Assembly (NCBI GenBank): GCA_964510535.1 | Contig: CAZECG010000001.1 | Location: 62,001 to 126,000 of the forward strand | Direction: 5' to 3' | DNA length: 64,000 nucleotides | From: JAJPXC01 sp964510535 | Lineage (GTDB): Bacteria > Bacteroidota > Bacteroidia > Bacteroidales > Muribaculaceae | Part shown: positions 26,601-34,147 of the stretch, one piece after another | How the letters are laid out: each line of letters begins with the position of its first letter | How positions within the stretch are numbered: the stretch's first letter is position 1 | The notes under the pieces: model-generated | Seen by the model: only the letters and a program-made list of their open reading frames with translations | Told to the model about the DNA's origin: nothing | The model's database searches: none | Translations under genes and position numbers: made by a program

Positions 26601-27213
26601 GGCTAACGGAGCTTTCAAATCGTCGAAAGCTATCGACGTGTCATCGGCTATCAACAGCACTGCTGACGCAGAAACGTTTGCAATGCCGCTGACCTCAGAC
26701 ATCAACAGCGACGTAATCGCAGTGAGAGACCACCGCAAAAATCATTTCTACCACAACACCAACGGAACATTTGAGGCGTATGCCGACAACGGCATCACCA
26801 CTACCCGAGGCGGAACAATCTTCAAATTGGGCGACAAGCAGTTTGCGGTAGAGCCTATCGGGGCTTCAGACTGCGACGGTTTCCAAATCGTGGACTTGAC
26901 AGACAACACCATCGTGGCAACTCACGCGACTGCATATTCAAGCAGTGGAACGCCCAACTGTATAACCGCAGAGGTTGTCGACAAATACACGGTTAAGTTG
27001 TATCAATATGTTCCCGGCATCGTTGCAGCTCAGTACACCTTTGAGGCTGTACGCTCAACCGGTGTTGACGAAGTGGCAAGCGCAGAAATCGACGCAGAAG
27101 CACCTGTAGAATATTACAACCTGCAAGGTGTGAGAGTAAACTCTGAAAACTTGACACCGGGTATCTACATCCGCCGTCAAGGCAACACCGTAGGAAAAGT
27201 GCTTGTAAAATAA
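23674..27213 (+). CDS. Large secreted N-acetylmuramoyl-L-alanine amidase with C-terminal tail
   Basis: 1,179 residues. After a signal peptide, the Amidase_3 zinc domain spans about residues 27–220. It has IVLDPGHGGDDPGA (first His), a Glu in NYTEAWLVLQC and SFHLNAANASAHGTE (second His). Such enzymes cut the lactyl–peptide amide in peptidoglycan. A long middle follows with Ig-like/choice-of-anchor repeats (ISVSSNKVYLTCVAGQSAKAEVVVSG and ISVDNTSATFTATVGGSNKATINVNG are related), then propeller-like sequence. The end (VEYYNLQGVRVNSENLTPGIYIRRQGNTVGKVLVK) resembles the short C-terminal sorting tails of Muribaculaceae/Prevotella secreted proteins. Leu is often encoded by TTG here, unlike in the neighbours. 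Confidence 0.85.
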   Translation: MKKVLYSLILIISIVAPQTMQASWSNYTIVLDPGHGGDDPGAVYSGSSVDNYTEAWLVLQCASNVYNHLSRAGADVYMTRWENDFYGEVGLSTRRAYCYTYDSDVFISFHLNAANASAHGTETWYYYDGSYNLASCVQSGLMYTFDTVDGLGGYEKIDRGIKNNGWTVITAGEYYPAVLTEGLFVDCYTDWQLIQDVTSTGFNAWADGHIKGVYDYLNYYGYYSVSEPTYNGAGSSSASTDPYISVSSNKVYLTCVAGQSAKAEVVVSGEKLNRWTTITMSSKCAGVFSAAAEDGRNGLNVSGSTNTFDPEDPKIIITFTPSEAGNYSGDNDGDSYEDYVITLESVGTDGEPVYQWITLNGVASEPPLSLNEGWVLSENANNLAANGWDASKVRNMEVRDGKIYAVYEQSKIKVIDAYTGQALYDLSSEGIAGGIIKLCDVRYFDGKVIASNLGGIDAAGNTHDLRIYIWDNPASSTTAPRVVTISYATLQGYNITRLGDYIGVGGDWDTTDGSRIIFAYNNLNKVSGVTGGTYIIEFPVANNTIGTTPSKHIQVTADGENLYAGESLRAYPTGYGYMFDGSQCAPTKLDSNGARLDYMDGYKTWGNVYRQFEHNGVTYGATLDFNDKTFSTKDDSGNPAQNDDDKAKNYTGGFMRLLQITDKNNSGTFRAPINVAEYPKAHLADSTRNTNCTGNIVINQKADGTVEAWVLSTGQGIGYFTSSDAPVVATPSISVDNTSATFTATVGGSNKATINVNGHNLTGDITATLSGSDADLFSLSTNKLSASGTITVTYSPTAEGTHTAALTLSSTGANDVTVSLTGTASSSSSVEITGYKLTQNWVKTTGHVAPSSAGRGWSTGFDGKIYFNDDANTTLKYWDKDGLHSAVASVASTAITSDEAGNIILSASLWSTSANTFKVLPKGSTTWQDLSITLPDGVSAAATKYIGKAIGNILSADGGVICIIPNGATKVAKVTVANGAFKSSKAIDVSSAINSTADAETFAMPLTSDINSDVIAVRDHRKNHFYHNTNGTFEAYADNGITTTRGGTIFKLGDKQFAVEPIGASDCDGFQIVDLTDNTIVATHATAYSSSGTPNCITAEVVDKYTVKLYQYVPGIVAAQYTFEAVRSTGVDEVASAEIDAEAPVEYYNLQGVRVNSENLTPGIYIRRQGNTVGKVLVK

Positions 27214-27241
27214 ACAGGCAGCAATCTAATAATCTACCCGA

Positions 27242-27283
27242 GAGGGGGTTGCGCGTTCACCGCGCAACCCCCTCCGTTTATAA
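27242..27283 (+). terminator. Terminator after the large amidase
   Basis: A perfect 14-base stem, GAGGGGGTTGCGCG (27242–27255) with CGCGCAACCCCCTC (27261–27274), loop of five, followed by a weak T-rich tail. It may also act against transcription arriving from the his operon. Confidence 0.8.
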
Positions 27284-27329
27284 ATAGATATATTGGTATG
27301 CGTTCTATGTGTGATAATGATTCCCTGTC

Positions 27330-27370
27330 GGGAATCGATGGCAGCGACACACTAAAAGGGATTCGATGGC
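27330..27370. repeat. 13-base imperfect direct repeat and small hairpin
   Basis: GGGAATCGATGGC (27330–27342) recurs as GGGATTCGATGGC (27358–27370). The first copy overlaps a hairpin GATTCCC–tgtc–GGGAATC (27319–27336). It lies between the amidase and hisB 3' ends. Confidence 0.4.
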
Positions 27371-27385
27371 GGAAGTCGGGAGAGA

Positions 27386-27398
27386 GGGGGGGGGGGGG
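27386..27398 (+). repeat. G13 homopolymer beside the hisB stop codon
   Basis: Thirteen consecutive G (C on the his-operon strand), two bases beyond the hisB stop. A tract this long is expected to be unstable or to be a sequencing weak spot. Confidence 0.7.
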
Positions 27399-27400
27399 AA

Positions 27401-28540
27401 TCAGAGAGTGCCTTTGGTTGACGGGAGTGTGTAGTGGAATGGGTCGCGGCGGATTGCCATCTTGATTGAGCGGGCAAGGGCTTTGAAGATGCCTTCGAGC
27501 TTATGGTGCTCGTTGACCCCCTCGGCTCGGATAAACAGGTTCATCTTGGCAGAGTCGCTCAGACTTTTGAAAAAGTGAAAAATCATCTCGCAAGGGAAAT
27601 CGCCGATTTTCTCACGGTGGAACTCAGCATCCATCACAAGCCACGGACGTCCGCCGAAATCAATCGCCACAGTGCAGAGACAGTCATCCATCGGCAGGAC
27701 GTAACCGTAACGCTCTATGCCACGCTTGTCGGCGAGGGCTTTAAGCAATGCCCCACCGAGCGCGATGGCGGTATCCTCGATGGTGTGGTGCTCGTCGACA
27801 TGAAGATCACCTTTGGCTCTGATATACAGGTCGATTCCTGAATGTTTGGCTATCTGTTCAAGCATATGGTCAAAGAAGCCAAGCCCGGTGGCGATGTCTC
27901 CCCTACCTGAGCCGTCAAGGTCGACCTTGATGTCGATATCGGTCTCGCTGGTGATGCGGCGCACAGCGGCTTTACGCTCCCCACCTTGGAGGAAGTCGGC
28001 AATGCGCATCCAAGAGTCGGAAATCAGCGCGACGACATCAGACAAACCGTCGGCGGCTAAACAAGAGCGAACGTCGGGAGTGTCGGGCGCAAAGAGGATG
28101 GCTCGACACCCGAGATTGCGTGCGAGTTTCACATCGGTCAGACGGTCGCCGATAACCCATGAACGCGTCATGTCATAGTCGCCCCCCATGTACTTGCCCA
28201 GCAGCGCGGTTCCGGGTTTACGCGTCGGCTTCCCCTCATGCTCAAATGTGCGGTCGATTATGATGTCGTCAAACTCAATCCCCTCACCTTTCAGCGCGGC
28301 CAGCATTTTGTTGTGGGCGGGCCAAAACGTATGTTCGGGGAAAGAATCGGTGCCGAGTCCGTCTTGATTGGTGACCATGACTAATTCAAAAGGAAGTCGG
28401 GAAGCTATAAATCGCAACCCAGACATAACGCCCGGCATCATCTCTAATTTTTCGAGCGAATCTACTTGAAAGTCAATCGGCGGCTCCACTATAAGCGTTC
28501 CATCCCGGTCGATAAAAAGTGCGGTTTTCTTATCGTTCAT
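27401..28540 (-). CDS. hisB: Bifunctional histidinol-phosphatase / imidazoleglycerol-phosphate dehydratase
   Basis: 379 residues. The N-terminal HAD phosphatase has FIDRDGTLIVEPP with nucleophile Asp10 and acid/base Asp12, MVTNQDGLGT, and GDRLTDVKLARNLGC. The C-terminal IGP dehydratase starts near residue 190, with GLGFFDHMLEQIAKHSG, DEHHTIEDTAIALGGAL and NEHHKLEGIFKALARS supplying the Mn ligands. It therefore catalyses steps 7 and 9 of histidine synthesis. It is the last gene of hisGDCB; its start overlaps hisC by 11 bases. A G/C homopolymer sits right behind the stop. Confidence 0.97.
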   Translation of the reverse strand: MNDKKTALFIDRDGTLIVEPPIDFQVDSLEKLEMMPGVMSGLRFIASRLPFELVMVTNQDGLGTDSFPEHTFWPAHNKMLAALKGEGIEFDDIIIDRTFEHEGKPTRKPGTALLGKYMGGDYDMTRSWVIGDRLTDVKLARNLGCRAILFAPDTPDVRSCLAADGLSDVVALISDSWMRIADFLQGGERKAAVRRITSETDIDIKVDLDGSGRGDIATGLGFFDHMLEQIAKHSGIDLYIRAKGDLHVDEHHTIEDTAIALGGALLKALADKRGIERYGYVLPMDDCLCTVAIDFGGRPWLVMDAEFHREKIGDFPCEMIFHFFKSLSDSAKMNLFIRAEGVNEHHKLEGIFKALARSIKMAIRRDPFHYTLPSTKGTL

Positions 28541-29564
28541 AGTCTTTGAGTGCAGAAATTAACAGATTGTTTTCCTCGGGAGTGCCGACAGTGATGCGCA
28601 GGCATCCCCCGCAGAGATTGACGTTAGTGCGGTTTCTCACCACAATTCCCCGACTGCTCAGATAATCATATAATGAGGTTGCGTCATCGACCTTAACCAA
28701 CAGGAAGTTAGCCTGTGACGGATAGACGCGCTTTACGGTCGGGAGAGCCGACAGCCGGGCGGCAAGGTCGCCGCGCACCTTGACAATCTCGGCGGCAAGC
28801 GCAGCCACCTCATCGGCTTTGCCAAGCATCGCTATCGCCCGCGAACGCGTCAAGGCATTTATGTTATATGGATACTTAACCTTGTTGAATAGGTCGATAA
28901 CCGCCTCCGAGGCAAACGCCATTCCAAGACGTATGGCAGCGTTGCCCCACGCCTTTGAGAAGGTACGCAGCACGATAAGCCCGGGGATATCGTCAATGCG
29001 GGAAATCATTGACTCGCCATCGTTGAAATCGCCATAAGCCTCATCAACGACAACCAGCCCGTCGAAACGCTCCAACAGAGGGCGCAACTCCTCATAGGCG
29101 AACGCATTGCCCGTGGGGTTGTTGGGGCTGCACACCCAAATCGCTTTGGTGTTGGAGTCGGTGGCGGCAAGCACCCTGTCGGCATCAAGCGAGAAATCGA
29201 CGTTGAGCGGCACGGGGCGATATTCGACATCGTTAATCGCAGCACACACTGAATACATCCCATAAGTCGGGTCGATGGCGACCACATTATCCACACCCGG
29301 ACGGCAGAACACGCGGTAAACCATGTCGATACATTCGTCACTGCCGACGCCGAGAAATATCTGCGAACCGCGGCAACCGTTTATCCCCGCTATCAGCTCC
29401 TTCACATCCATATTGAGCGGGTCGGGATAACGATTGTAGGGGCGCATAAACGCATTCTCATTGGCGTCGAGAAACGCCTGCGCCGTCCCCTTGAACTCAT
29501 CGCGGGCGCAAGAATATGGGTTTAAAGCCAAGATGTTTGGCCGCGCTAATCGAGTAATATCCAT
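28530..29564 (-). CDS. hisC: Histidinol-phosphate aminotransferase
   Basis: 344 residues of a PLP fold-type I class II aminotransferase. The visible blocks are NENAFMRPYNRYPDP, LGVGSDECIDMVYRVFCRPG, WVCSPNNPTGN, VVDEAYGDFN and LRTFSKAWGNAAIRLGMAFA, with the PLP lysine in SKAWG. The C-terminal LRITVGTPEENNLLISAL is the family end. It converts imidazole-acetol phosphate to histidinol phosphate using glutamate. The gap to hisD is three bases. Confidence 0.97.
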   Translation of the reverse strand: MDITRLARPNILALNPYSCARDEFKGTAQAFLDANENAFMRPYNRYPDPLNMDVKELIAGINGCRGSQIFLGVGSDECIDMVYRVFCRPGVDNVVAIDPTYGMYSVCAAINDVEYRPVPLNVDFSLDADRVLAATDSNTKAIWVCSPNNPTGNAFAYEELRPLLERFDGLVVVDEAYGDFNDGESMISRIDDIPGLIVLRTFSKAWGNAAIRLGMAFASEAVIDLFNKVKYPYNINALTRSRAIAMLGKADEVAALAAEIVKVRGDLAARLSALPTVKRVYPSQANFLLVKVDDATSLYDYLSSRGIVVRNRTNVNLCGGCLRITVGTPEENNLLISALKDYER

Positions 29565-29567
29565 AGT

Positions 29568-30860
29568 CTAATCGTTGTTAAAATTGACGCGCAAAGCCAT
29601 AGCGTTGCGATGAGCCATCAGCCCCTCAGCCTCGGCCATTGCCTCGACTGCCGGACCAAGCGTCCTCGCACCTTCGGGGGTTATGTGCTGGAAAGTTATT
29701 TTTTTACAGAAGCTGTCGAGGTTGACCCCGCTGTAGCTGTGTGCGTAGCTTGAAGTGGGCAACGTGTGGTTGGTGCCGGAAGCATAATCACCCGCGCTCT
29801 CCGGCGTGAAATTACCGAGGAACACCGACCCGGCGTTACGCACCTTACGCGACAAAGCGTCCCAATCTTCACAAGCGATAATCAAATGTTCGGGAGCATA
29901 CTCGTTGGCAAAATCCATCATCTCCGAGCGGTCGCCGAACATGATGACACGGCTATGCTCAAGTGAGCGGGCGATAAGTTCTTGTTTCGGGAGCGACGAC
30001 ATCTGACGCTCAATCTCAGCCGGTAGGGCGGCGGCCACAGTGGCTGAGTCGGTGAGCAATATCGACTGACTGTCGGGTCCGTGTTCGGCCTGCGACAAGA
30101 AATCGGCGGCGATGAACTCAATCGGAGCCTTATCGTCGGCGATGACCATCACCTCCGACGGCCCCGCAGGCATATCTATCGCCACACCATACCGGGAGAC
30201 CTGCTGCTTGGCCTCCATCACATAGCGGTTGCCGGGACCGAAAATCTTATAGACCGCCGGGATTGTTTCGGTGCCGAACGTCATGGCCGCTATGGCCTGC
30301 GCGCCCCCGGTCTTGTAGATTTCTGTCACTCCTACGGCAGAAGCGGCGTACAGGATGGCGGGATTAACCCTACCGTCAGCTCCGGCGGGAGTGCAAAGCA
30401 CTATCCGCTCACACCCGGCGATTTTGGCCGGGATGGCGAGCATAAGCACCGTCGAAAATAGTGGCGAGTTACCTCCGGGGATATACAGTCCCACTCGGTC
30501 GATAGGCATCTGACACTGGCGGCATCTGACACCCGGGGTAGTAACCACCTCGATTGGCTCCATGACCTGTGCGGAGTGGAACTTGGAGATATTGTCAATC
30601 GCAATCTTAATCGCTGATTTCAGCTCATCTGACACCCCCGCTATCCCCTCAGCAATTTCAGCCTCGGTCACAGCGAGCGACGACAGCTCGGCACCAGTGA
30701 ACTTCAGTTCATACTCCAGCAACGCCTCATCGCCGCGATTGCGCACGTTGTCAATAATTCCTGCCACCGTCTCAATCACCCGCGGCTGCTGCCCAGTCAT
30801 GGCACGCCGGCATAGCCCGCGCCAACTATCGCGCGGTGGATTCTGATAGCACTCCATCAC
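29568..30860 (-). CDS. hisD: Histidinol dehydrogenase
   Basis: 430 residues, normal length. It carries the family blocks VGLYIPGGNSPLFSTVLMLAIPAKIAGC, KIFGPGNRYVMEAKQQVSRYGVAIDMPAGPSEVMVIADD, SQAEHGPDSQSILLT and NEYAPEHLIIACED, and the terminal SYAHSYSGVNLDSFCKKITFQHITPEG. These include the Zn-binding His/Glu/Asp residues. It oxidises histidinol to histidine in two NAD-dependent steps. The start overlaps the hisG stop by four bases, indicating translational coupling. Confidence 0.97.
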   Translation of the reverse strand: MMECYQNPPRDSWRGLCRRAMTGQQPRVIETVAGIIDNVRNRGDEALLEYELKFTGAELSSLAVTEAEIAEGIAGVSDELKSAIKIAIDNISKFHSAQVMEPIEVVTTPGVRCRQCQMPIDRVGLYIPGGNSPLFSTVLMLAIPAKIAGCERIVLCTPAGADGRVNPAILYAASAVGVTEIYKTGGAQAIAAMTFGTETIPAVYKIFGPGNRYVMEAKQQVSRYGVAIDMPAGPSEVMVIADDKAPIEFIAADFLSQAEHGPDSQSILLTDSATVAAALPAEIERQMSSLPKQELIARSLEHSRVIMFGDRSEMMDFANEYAPEHLIIACEDWDALSRKVRNAGSVFLGNFTPESAGDYASGTNHTLPTSSYAHSYSGVNLDSFCKKITFQHITPEGARTLGPAVEAMAEAEGLMAHRNAMALRVNFNND

Positions 30861-31726
30861 AAAATCATTTTTTCTATATCAAGGGCGAGAATCCCCTCGG
30901 CGCCCTCGGCTTTCAGTTTACCGATAATCTCCCAAAACCTTTTTTCTTCAAGCACCGTATGCACCGAACACCAGTCAGCATTGGCCAGCGGCAGCACCGT
31001 AGGGCTTTTGATGCCGGGCAATACGGCCAGCACGCTGTCGAGTTTTTCCTTTGGAACGTTCATCAGTATGTATTTCTTCCCTTCGGCAGCTTTGACCGCA
31101 TCGAAGCGGAACAGCAATTCATCGAGCGACGCGCGCTTCTCGGCCGAGAGCGGATTGGCGGTAGAGCCTATCAACACCGCCTCCGAGTCCATCACCTTCT
31201 CAACCTCCATCAGATTGTTGCTCACCAAAGTGGACCCCGACGACACAATATCAAATATCGCATCGGCGAGACCGATACCGGGTGCAATCTCCACCGACCC
31301 CGATATGACGTGTATGTCGGCCTTGATACCGTTTCGGGTCAGGAACTCAGCGAGAATCACCGGATAGGATGTAGCGATTTTGCGATTGTTGAACCACGAA
31401 AGCCCCTGATAGTCGAGATGCTGCGGAATAGCCAGTGACAGGCGGCAACGGCTGAACCCAAGCGGTTTCAGCACCTCGACCGCCTTTGCTTTCTCCATCA
31501 CCTCGTTCAACCCCACAATCCCTATGTCGGCGGTGCCTGTCGCCACAGCGTCGGGGATGTCGTCGTCACGCAAAAACAACAACTCCACCGGGAAATTTCT
31601 CGACGGCACAAGCAGTGTGCGCTTAACCGCCGTCAGCTTGATGCCGGCCTCGGTCAGGAGCTGCATTGTTTCTTCATACAAGCGGCCCTTTGACTGCACC
31701 GCAATCCTTAGTTTTGGTTCCATCAT
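30857..31726 (-). CDS. hisG: ATP phosphoribosyltransferase, long form
   Basis: 289 residues. It catalyses the first committed step, ATP plus PRPP to phosphoribosyl-ATP. MEPKLRIAVQSKGRLYEETMQLL opens the catalytic domain. GTADIGIVGLNEVMEKAK, RKIATSYPVILAEFL and DAIFDIVSSGSTLVSNNL line the active site. The C-terminal about 80 residues (KYILMNVPKEKLDSVLAVLPGIKSPTVLPL) are the allosteric histidine-binding domain, so HisZ is not needed. Two ATGs are adjacent (31726 and 31723). It is the first structural gene and lies downstream of the leader peptide and attenuator. Confidence 0.97.
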   Translation of the reverse strand: MMEPKLRIAVQSKGRLYEETMQLLTEAGIKLTAVKRTLLVPSRNFPVELLFLRDDDIPDAVATGTADIGIVGLNEVMEKAKAVEVLKPLGFSRCRLSLAIPQHLDYQGLSWFNNRKIATSYPVILAEFLTRNGIKADIHVISGSVEIAPGIGLADAIFDIVSSGSTLVSNNLMEVEKVMDSEAVLIGSTANPLSAEKRASLDELLFRFDAVKAAEGKKYILMNVPKEKLDSVLAVLPGIKSPTVLPLANADWCSVHTVLEEKRFWEIIGKLKAEGAEGILALDIEKMIL

Positions 31727-31748
31727 ATCTTGAATTTTTTATTGTCAT

Positions 31749-31793
31749 AAAAAGAAAAATACCGATTTCCCGCAGTGGTTATAGGGAAACCGG
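31749..31793 (-). terminator. his operon attenuator (intrinsic terminator in the leader)
   Basis: On the minus strand CCGGTTTCCC (31784–31793) pairs with GGGAAATCGG (31762–31771) with one G-U, followed by TATTTTTCTTTTT. It sits between the leader peptide and hisG. An alternative pairing of GCGGC (31822–31826) with the GCCG at 31791–31794 would disrupt it and act as antiterminator. Confidence 0.8.
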
Positions 31794-31849
31794 CAAACTA
31801 AATCATAACTATCTTCTTTCAGCCGCGACACACATCGGTCAATGCCTCC

Positions 31850-31912
31850 CTAATCTTTGCAACCGGGGTGGTAATGGTAATGGTGTCGGCTAAAAGTGTA
31901 TTTTGCAATCAT
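31850..31912 (-). CDS. hisL: Histidine-rich leader peptide of the his operon
   Basis: A 20-codon open frame, MIAKYTFSRHHYHYHPGCKD then TAG, starting about 22 bases after the predicted transcription start and ending 124 bases before hisG. Four His and two Tyr codons are packed into RHHYHYH. Leader peptides of this kind control his operons by ribosome stalling when charged tRNA-His is scarce. The Ser–Arg–His codons (31883–31891) can pair with GTGTGTCGCGGCT (31821–31833). Stalling there would free that segment to pair with the 5' arm of the downstream terminator. The frame and structures are seen directly; the mechanism follows from the his/trp attenuation model. Confidence 0.85.
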   Translation of the reverse strand: MIAKYTFSRHHYHYHPGCKD

Positions 31913-31940
31913 TTTGCTATCAAATCAACGTTTGAGATTG

Positions 31941-31972
31941 CAAAGCTAACACATTTCCTCTAATAAAACAAG
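31941..31972 (-). promoter_or_regulatory. Promoter of the his operon leader
   Basis: On the minus strand CTTG (31969–31972), 20 bases, TAGCTTTG (31941–31948). The expected start is near 31934, giving a leader of about 208 nt before hisG. Confidence 0.75.
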
Positions 31973-31989
31973 AAAAATATCAGTCTAAC

Positions 31990-32016
31990 GTGAAGCGGGT
32001 CATGTTTACGCTTCAC
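31990..32016. promoter_or_regulatory. Inverted repeat between divergent his and prmC promoters
   Basis: GTGAAGCG (31990–31997) and CGCTTCAC (32009–32016) form a perfect 8-base inverted repeat with an 11-base gap. It is 10 to 18 bases from either -33 element, so a bound protein could affect both. Confidence 0.45.
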
Positions 32017-32026
32017 GGAGGACACA

Positions 32027-32058
32027 TTTGGCGATATAGCGATTATTGCTTAAATTTG
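32027..32058 (+). promoter_or_regulatory. Promoter of prmC–recX–comF
   Basis: TTTG (32027–32030), 20 bases, TAAATTTG (32051–32058), only seven bases before the prmC ATG. The mRNA is therefore nearly leaderless. Confidence 0.75.
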
Positions 32059-32065
32059 TTGAATC

Positions 32066-32944
32066 ATGAATGATAACGCCCACACATTGAGAGAGGTGGC
32101 AGCCGAGATGACACAGCGGCTCATTCCACTTTACGGCGAGCGCGAGGCACGCGCCATGACCAACATTTCCATCGAGCGCACCATGGGCTACACCCCCGTG
32201 GACCGCGTGTTGAAAAGCGGAGAGACCGTGAGCGAGTTCCGTATCGGCCAACTCAATGCCATAATCGACCGACTGCTCAAAGAGGAACCCCTCCAATACA
32301 TACTCGGCGAAGCGACATTCTACGGGATGCGGCTGGCAGTCAATCCGGCGGTGCTGATACCCCGGCCGGAGACCGAAGAACTCGTCGACATGATAGTGAA
32401 ACAGAATGTGCGGAGCGACCTGAAGGTACTCGACATCGGGACCGGGTCGGGATGCATAGCAATCGCCTTAGCCCGCAACCTGCGGTTTGCCGATGTCACC
32501 GGCATCGACATCTCTGATACCGCACTTGAGACAGCGACAGCCAATGCCGCCGCGCTCAAAGCCAACGTAAAATTCCGAAAGGCCGACGCCCTACACCTTA
32601 CTGACAGGCCGCTCACGCTGAAATGGGACATTATCGTGTCAAATCCACCCTACATAGCAGAGCATGAGCAATCGGTGATGGAGCGCAACGTATTGGAACA
32701 CGAGCCTCACACGGCCTTATTTGTCCCTGACGACGACCCTCTAAAATTTTACCGTTCGATTTTGGAATACGGGGCTAACGCATTGCTCCCGGGGGGGGAA
32801 TTTTATTTTGAAATCAACCCACTCTATGCCAACGAACTTGCCGCAGAAGCCCGCCGCCTAATGAAAGAGTCGACAGTTGAAATAGTGAACGACATTCACG
32901 GCCGACAACGATTTGCAATCATAAGCACCCCCACCTTATGCTAA
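32066..32944 (+). CDS. prmC: Peptide chain release factor N5-glutamine methyltransferase
   Basis: 292 residues. The N-terminal helical domain recognises the release factor. The SAM-binding domain has VLDIGTGSGCIAIALARN and the catalytic NPPY (SNPPYIAEHE). It methylates the Gln of the GGQ motif in RF1/RF2. The C-terminal EINPLYANELAAEARRLM is typical. Its last codons overlap the recX start (7 bases). Confidence 0.95.
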   Translation: MNDNAHTLREVAAEMTQRLIPLYGEREARAMTNISIERTMGYTPVDRVLKSGETVSEFRIGQLNAIIDRLLKEEPLQYILGEATFYGMRLAVNPAVLIPRPETEELVDMIVKQNVRSDLKVLDIGTGSGCIAIALARNLRFADVTGIDISDTALETATANAAALKANVKFRKADALHLTDRPLTLKWDIIVSNPPYIAEHEQSVMERNVLEHEPHTALFVPDDDPLKFYRSILEYGANALLPGGEFYFEINPLYANELAAEARRLMKESTVEIVNDIHGRQRFAIISTPTLC

Positions 32945-33423
32945 AGAAACCGCTGACGATAGACGCCGCTACAGAACGCGCCGAAGCTATGTGTGCCCGC
33001 GCCGAATACTCGCGAGCCGAGGTAGTAAAAAAGCTCATGAGCTGGGGCATAAACAGCGGCAAGGCCAAGGAAATTGTCGACACCCTTGTCGATTGCGGGT
33101 TTATCGACGATAGGCGGTTTGCCCTCGCTTTCGTCAACGACAAAGTTGAATTGGCTCGCTGGGGACGGCGTAAAATCTCAGTAGGACTCTACCAAAAAGG
33201 CATAAGCCGCGACATCATCAACGAAGCCATTGGCTCAATCGACGAGCCAGTCTATCGGCGCAACATCGCGGAGCTAATAAGAATTAAGGGAAGAAGCATC
33301 GAATCGCCCGGGAGCTTCGAGGGGAAGAATAAGATATTGCGATTTATGATGTCGCGCGGATTTGAAAGCGACTTGGTTATCAAATGTCTTAACAATCCGA
33401 AGATATGGGACGAGGAGGATTAG
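32938..33423 (+). CDS. recX: Regulatory protein RecX
   Basis: 161 residues of three-helix RecX repeats: CARAEYSRAEVVKKLMSWGINSGKAKEIVDTLVDCGFIDDRRFALAFVNDKV, then RRKISVGLYQKGISRDIINEAI and a third repeat to the C-terminus. RecX binds RecA filaments and limits recombination. It overlaps prmC by 7 bases and comF by 19, so translation of all three is coupled. Confidence 0.92.
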   Translation: MLKKPLTIDAATERAEAMCARAEYSRAEVVKKLMSWGINSGKAKEIVDTLVDCGFIDDRRFALAFVNDKVELARWGRRKISVGLYQKGISRDIINEAIGSIDEPVYRRNIAELIRIKGRSIESPGSFEGKNKILRFMMSRGFESDLVIKCLNNPKIWDEED

Positions 33424-34115
33424 CCCGCTGGGGGCGCAACCTGATTGACACGGTTTTCCCGCGAGTGTGCGAAGTGTGTGGAACGACACTCGTAGAGGGG
33501 GAGGACATCCTGTGCCTGCAATGCCTCCTCGACCTGCCGCGCACATCGCTTCATAGCGACGACTTCAACGCCATACATGAGCGGCTTGCCGGACGCGTGC
33601 CCATCGAGCGAGCCGGCGCGTTTTTTTACTACTACCGCGGCAACCCCTATACGCGGCTGATACATAAGGCCAAGTACAACAACTTGCCTGCCATCGGGCG
33701 CAAACTCGGAGCACTATATGCCAAGGAAATCGCCGGCGATAGTTTTTTTGACGGTATCGACATGATTATCCCCGTGCCGCTTCACTGGATGAAACGGCTC
33801 CGCCGCGGTTACAACCAAAGCCGGGAGATAGCCCGAGGAATAGCCGAAGTCACCGCCATCCCCGTCAGCGATAATCTGACAGCAAGAAAAGGGCACTCGA
33901 CACAGACACGAAAAAACAGTTTCGACCGATGGCTCAACGCTCAGGACATTTATCAGGTTGTGCGCGGCTCGGAATTAGAAGATAAGCACCTGCTCATCGT
34001 CGACGACGTTATCACTACAGGTGCCACACTGCTCGCCTGCTGCCAGGCCATCAGAAAAGCCGCTCCCACAGCTATAATCAGTGTAGCCGCCTTATCCTTG
34101 ACCCACCTCAGATAA
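33405..34115 (+). CDS. ComF-family phosphoribosyltransferase-like protein
   Basis: 236 residues. The N-terminal zinc-finger-like cysteines (CEVCGTTLVEGEDILCLQC) precede a type I phosphoribosyltransferase domain with the PRPP loop HLLIVDDVITTGATLLACC. The intermediate block VPLHWMKRLRRGYNQSREIARGIAE is diagnostic for ComF. ComF/GntX relatives assist DNA uptake or salvage; the substrate in Bacteroidetes is not known. The start lies inside the recX 3' end. Confidence 0.9.
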   Translation: MGRGGLARWGRNLIDTVFPRVCEVCGTTLVEGEDILCLQCLLDLPRTSLHSDDFNAIHERLAGRVPIERAGAFFYYYRGNPYTRLIHKAKYNNLPAIGRKLGALYAKEIAGDSFFDGIDMIIPVPLHWMKRLRRGYNQSREIARGIAEVTAIPVSDNLTARKGHSTQTRKNSFDRWLNAQDIYQVVRGSELEDKHLLIVDDVITTGATLLACCQAIRKAAPTAIISVAALSLTHLR

Positions 34116-34147
34116 GCTGACGGCAGAAGAAAACAGGAAATCGCATC

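Noticed and set aside
31850..31912. Considered whether the ACCATTACCATTACCACC stretch was only a simple repeat
   Set aside because: It is in frame in a short ORF with start and stop, is correctly placed between promoter and terminator, and encodes RHHYHYH ahead of hisG. A leader peptide explains it better.
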